Shown here one piece after another: positions 63,071 to 64,000 of a stretch of DNA of 64,000 bases; positions within the stretch are counted from its first letter, which is position 1, and each line of letters starts with the position of its first letter. The notes under the pieces were generated by a model, which saw only the letters and a list, made by a program, of their open reading frames with translations, searched no databases and was not told the origin of the DNA. Made by a program: the position numbers and the translations under genes. Location: NCBI GenBank assembly GCA_020441005.1, contig JAGRNA010000015.1:1-64000 (forward strand), given 5' to 3'. Source of the stretch: Leptospiraceae bacterium (GTDB lineage: Bacteria > Spirochaetota > Leptospiria > Leptospirales > Leptonemataceae).

Positions 63071-64000
63071 CAAAAACCGCTTTCAGAACATCTTCAAAAC
63101 TGCTCACAAAAAATACCTTTAATCCGCTGCGAATATAGTCCGGCAGTTCTTTATAATCTTTAAGGTTATCGCGCGGCAGGATTAACTGGAAAACGCCCGT
63201 GCGCCGCGCGGCAATAATTTTTTCCCGTATCCCGCCCACCGGCAGGACCTTGCCTGTCAGACTGATCTCGCCGGTCATGGCTATGTTTTCCGGTACGATC
63301 TGATTGCTGGCCAGCGAATACAGGGCCAGGGTCATGGTGATACCGGCCGACGGTCCGTCTTTCGGTGTGGCGCCCGCCGGCACATGCAAGTGGATTTCGT
63401 TTTCCTTGAAAAAAGCTGGATCCAGTTTATAGGTCGGCGCTTTGGATTTGACGATTGACCAGGCAATCTGAGCCGACTCCTGCATGACTTCACCCAGTTG
63501 ACCGGTCAATTTGAGCGCGCCGCCCTCGCGCTTGCCTGTCTGAATGGCTTCGATGCTCAGGGTGGCACCGCCCATGCTGGTCCAGGCCAGCCCGGTAACC
63601 ACGCCGGCCACATCATGGGCAATGTGTTCATCCTCGGAGAAGACCGGCTGGCCTAGAAAATCAATGGCATTGTCCTTGGTAATATGGATCGCAGCGGTCT
63701 GACCCTCAGCATGCCTCAAGGTCAGCTTGCGCATGATCTTTTTGATTTTGTTTTCCAGGTTGCGTACGCCGGCCTCACGGGCATAGCGATCGATAATGAA
63801 ACGCAGCCCATCCACGCTGAAAGAAATTTCGTCCGCCTGCAGGCCGTGATCCTGCAAGGTGCGCGGGATTAAATAACGATTAGCGATCTCCAGCTTTTCT
63901 TCCATGATATAGCCGGAAAGCTTGATAACTTCCATGCGATCCAGCAGCGGGCCGGGAATGGTGTCAATCTGATTGGCGGTGGTGATAAACAAGACCCGGG
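63057..64000 (-). CDS. lon: ATP-dependent protease Lon, C-terminal part
   Basis: The window cuts the 5' end. The 314 remaining residues begin RVLFITTANQIDTIPGPLLDRMEV, in the AAA+ domain between sensor and arginine finger, then the helical small domain (REAGVRNLENKIKKIM) and the Lon protease domain. The catalytic dyad is present: Ser in PKDGPSAGITM and Lys in GKVLPVGGIREK. Lon degrades misfolded and regulatory proteins. It overlaps srkA. Confidence 0.95.
   Translation of the reverse strand, partial: RVLFITTANQIDTIPGPLLDRMEVIKLSGYIMEEKLEIANRYLIPRTLQDHGLQADEISFSVDGLRFIIDRYAREAGVRNLENKIKKIMRKLTLRHAEGQTAAIHITKDNAIDFLGQPVFSEDEHIAHDVAGVVTGLAWTSMGGATLSIEAIQTGKREGGALKLTGQLGEVMQESAQIAWSIVKSKAPTYKLDPAFFKENEIHLHVPAGATPKDGPSAGITMTLALYSLASNQIVPENIAMTGEISLTGKVLPVGGIREKIIAARRTGVFQLILPRDNLKDYKELPDYIRSGLKVFFVSSFEDVLKAVFGVRP

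Noticed and set aside
1-64000. CRISPR array, tRNA, rRNA, transposase or integrase
   Set aside because: No regularly spaced repeats, no cloverleaf-like gene in the intergenic gaps, and no transposase or integrase motifs in any convincing frame.

Overview
The window looks like chromosomal DNA of a spirochaete of the order Leptospirales. By eye it is close to half G+C, which fits Leptonema or Turneriella-type relatives better than typical low-GC Leptospira; this is inference. The evidence is a flgK-flgL-fliW-csrA flagellar operon, a Loa22-like OmpA lipoprotein, a DUF1564-like protein (a family I associate with Leptospira), a split type II secretion operon, paired ArsA-like ATPases, relaxed spirochaetal lipoboxes, and a giant kinase/AAA/GAF/adenylate cyclase protein. 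I saw no tRNA, rRNA, CRISPR array, transposase or phage gene.

Layout. 1-5.2 kb: an EamA transporter, an anti-sigma-type ATPase and uvrB form one minus-strand operon; a nitrilase-fold protein without its catalytic cysteine and a class III sirtuin lie beside it. 5.4-12.8 kb: envelope and lipid genes (PBP4-type DacB, a TPR-like secreted protein, fatty acid desaturase, Loa22-like lipoprotein, inositol monophosphatase, a DUF1564-like gene, an NlpC/P60 hydrolase). 13.1-17.2 kb: flgK, flgL, fliW and csrA behind a structured leader. 17.2-28 kb: a long minus-strand operon encoding signal peptidase I, GspJ, GspK, GspL, GspM and GspN, followed by an unknown secreted protein and two Deg-like PDZ proteins that have lost catalytic residues. 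28-36.7 kb: valS, a four-repeat CARDB protein, an ArsA pair, a BatD-like lipoprotein and an unknown helical protein. 36.7-47.7 kb: a MuiA-family protein, a GMC oxidoreductase with a histone-like basic tail, purB, a membrane protein with a degenerate receiver domain, a small cNMP-binding protein, an ABC-F ATPase, purD and unknowns.

48-58.7 kb is the most unusual part. A 59-bp direct repeat (55/59 identical) at 48112-48170 and 53694-53752 brackets an AT-richer block. The block holds a large lipoprotein with a C-terminal membrane anchor and a PrsW-type intramembrane protease fused to a PilZ-like and a cyclic-nucleotide-binding domain. Next to it, and apparently in one operon, are a 56-residue membrane protein and a 1639-residue kinase/ATPase/GAF/adenylate cyclase. 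This suggests, as inference, a local circuit in which the cyclase makes cAMP and the protease fusion senses it. The window ends with a DEAD-box helicase, a polytopic glycosyltransferase-like protein, an SrkA-type kinase and the 3' part of lon.
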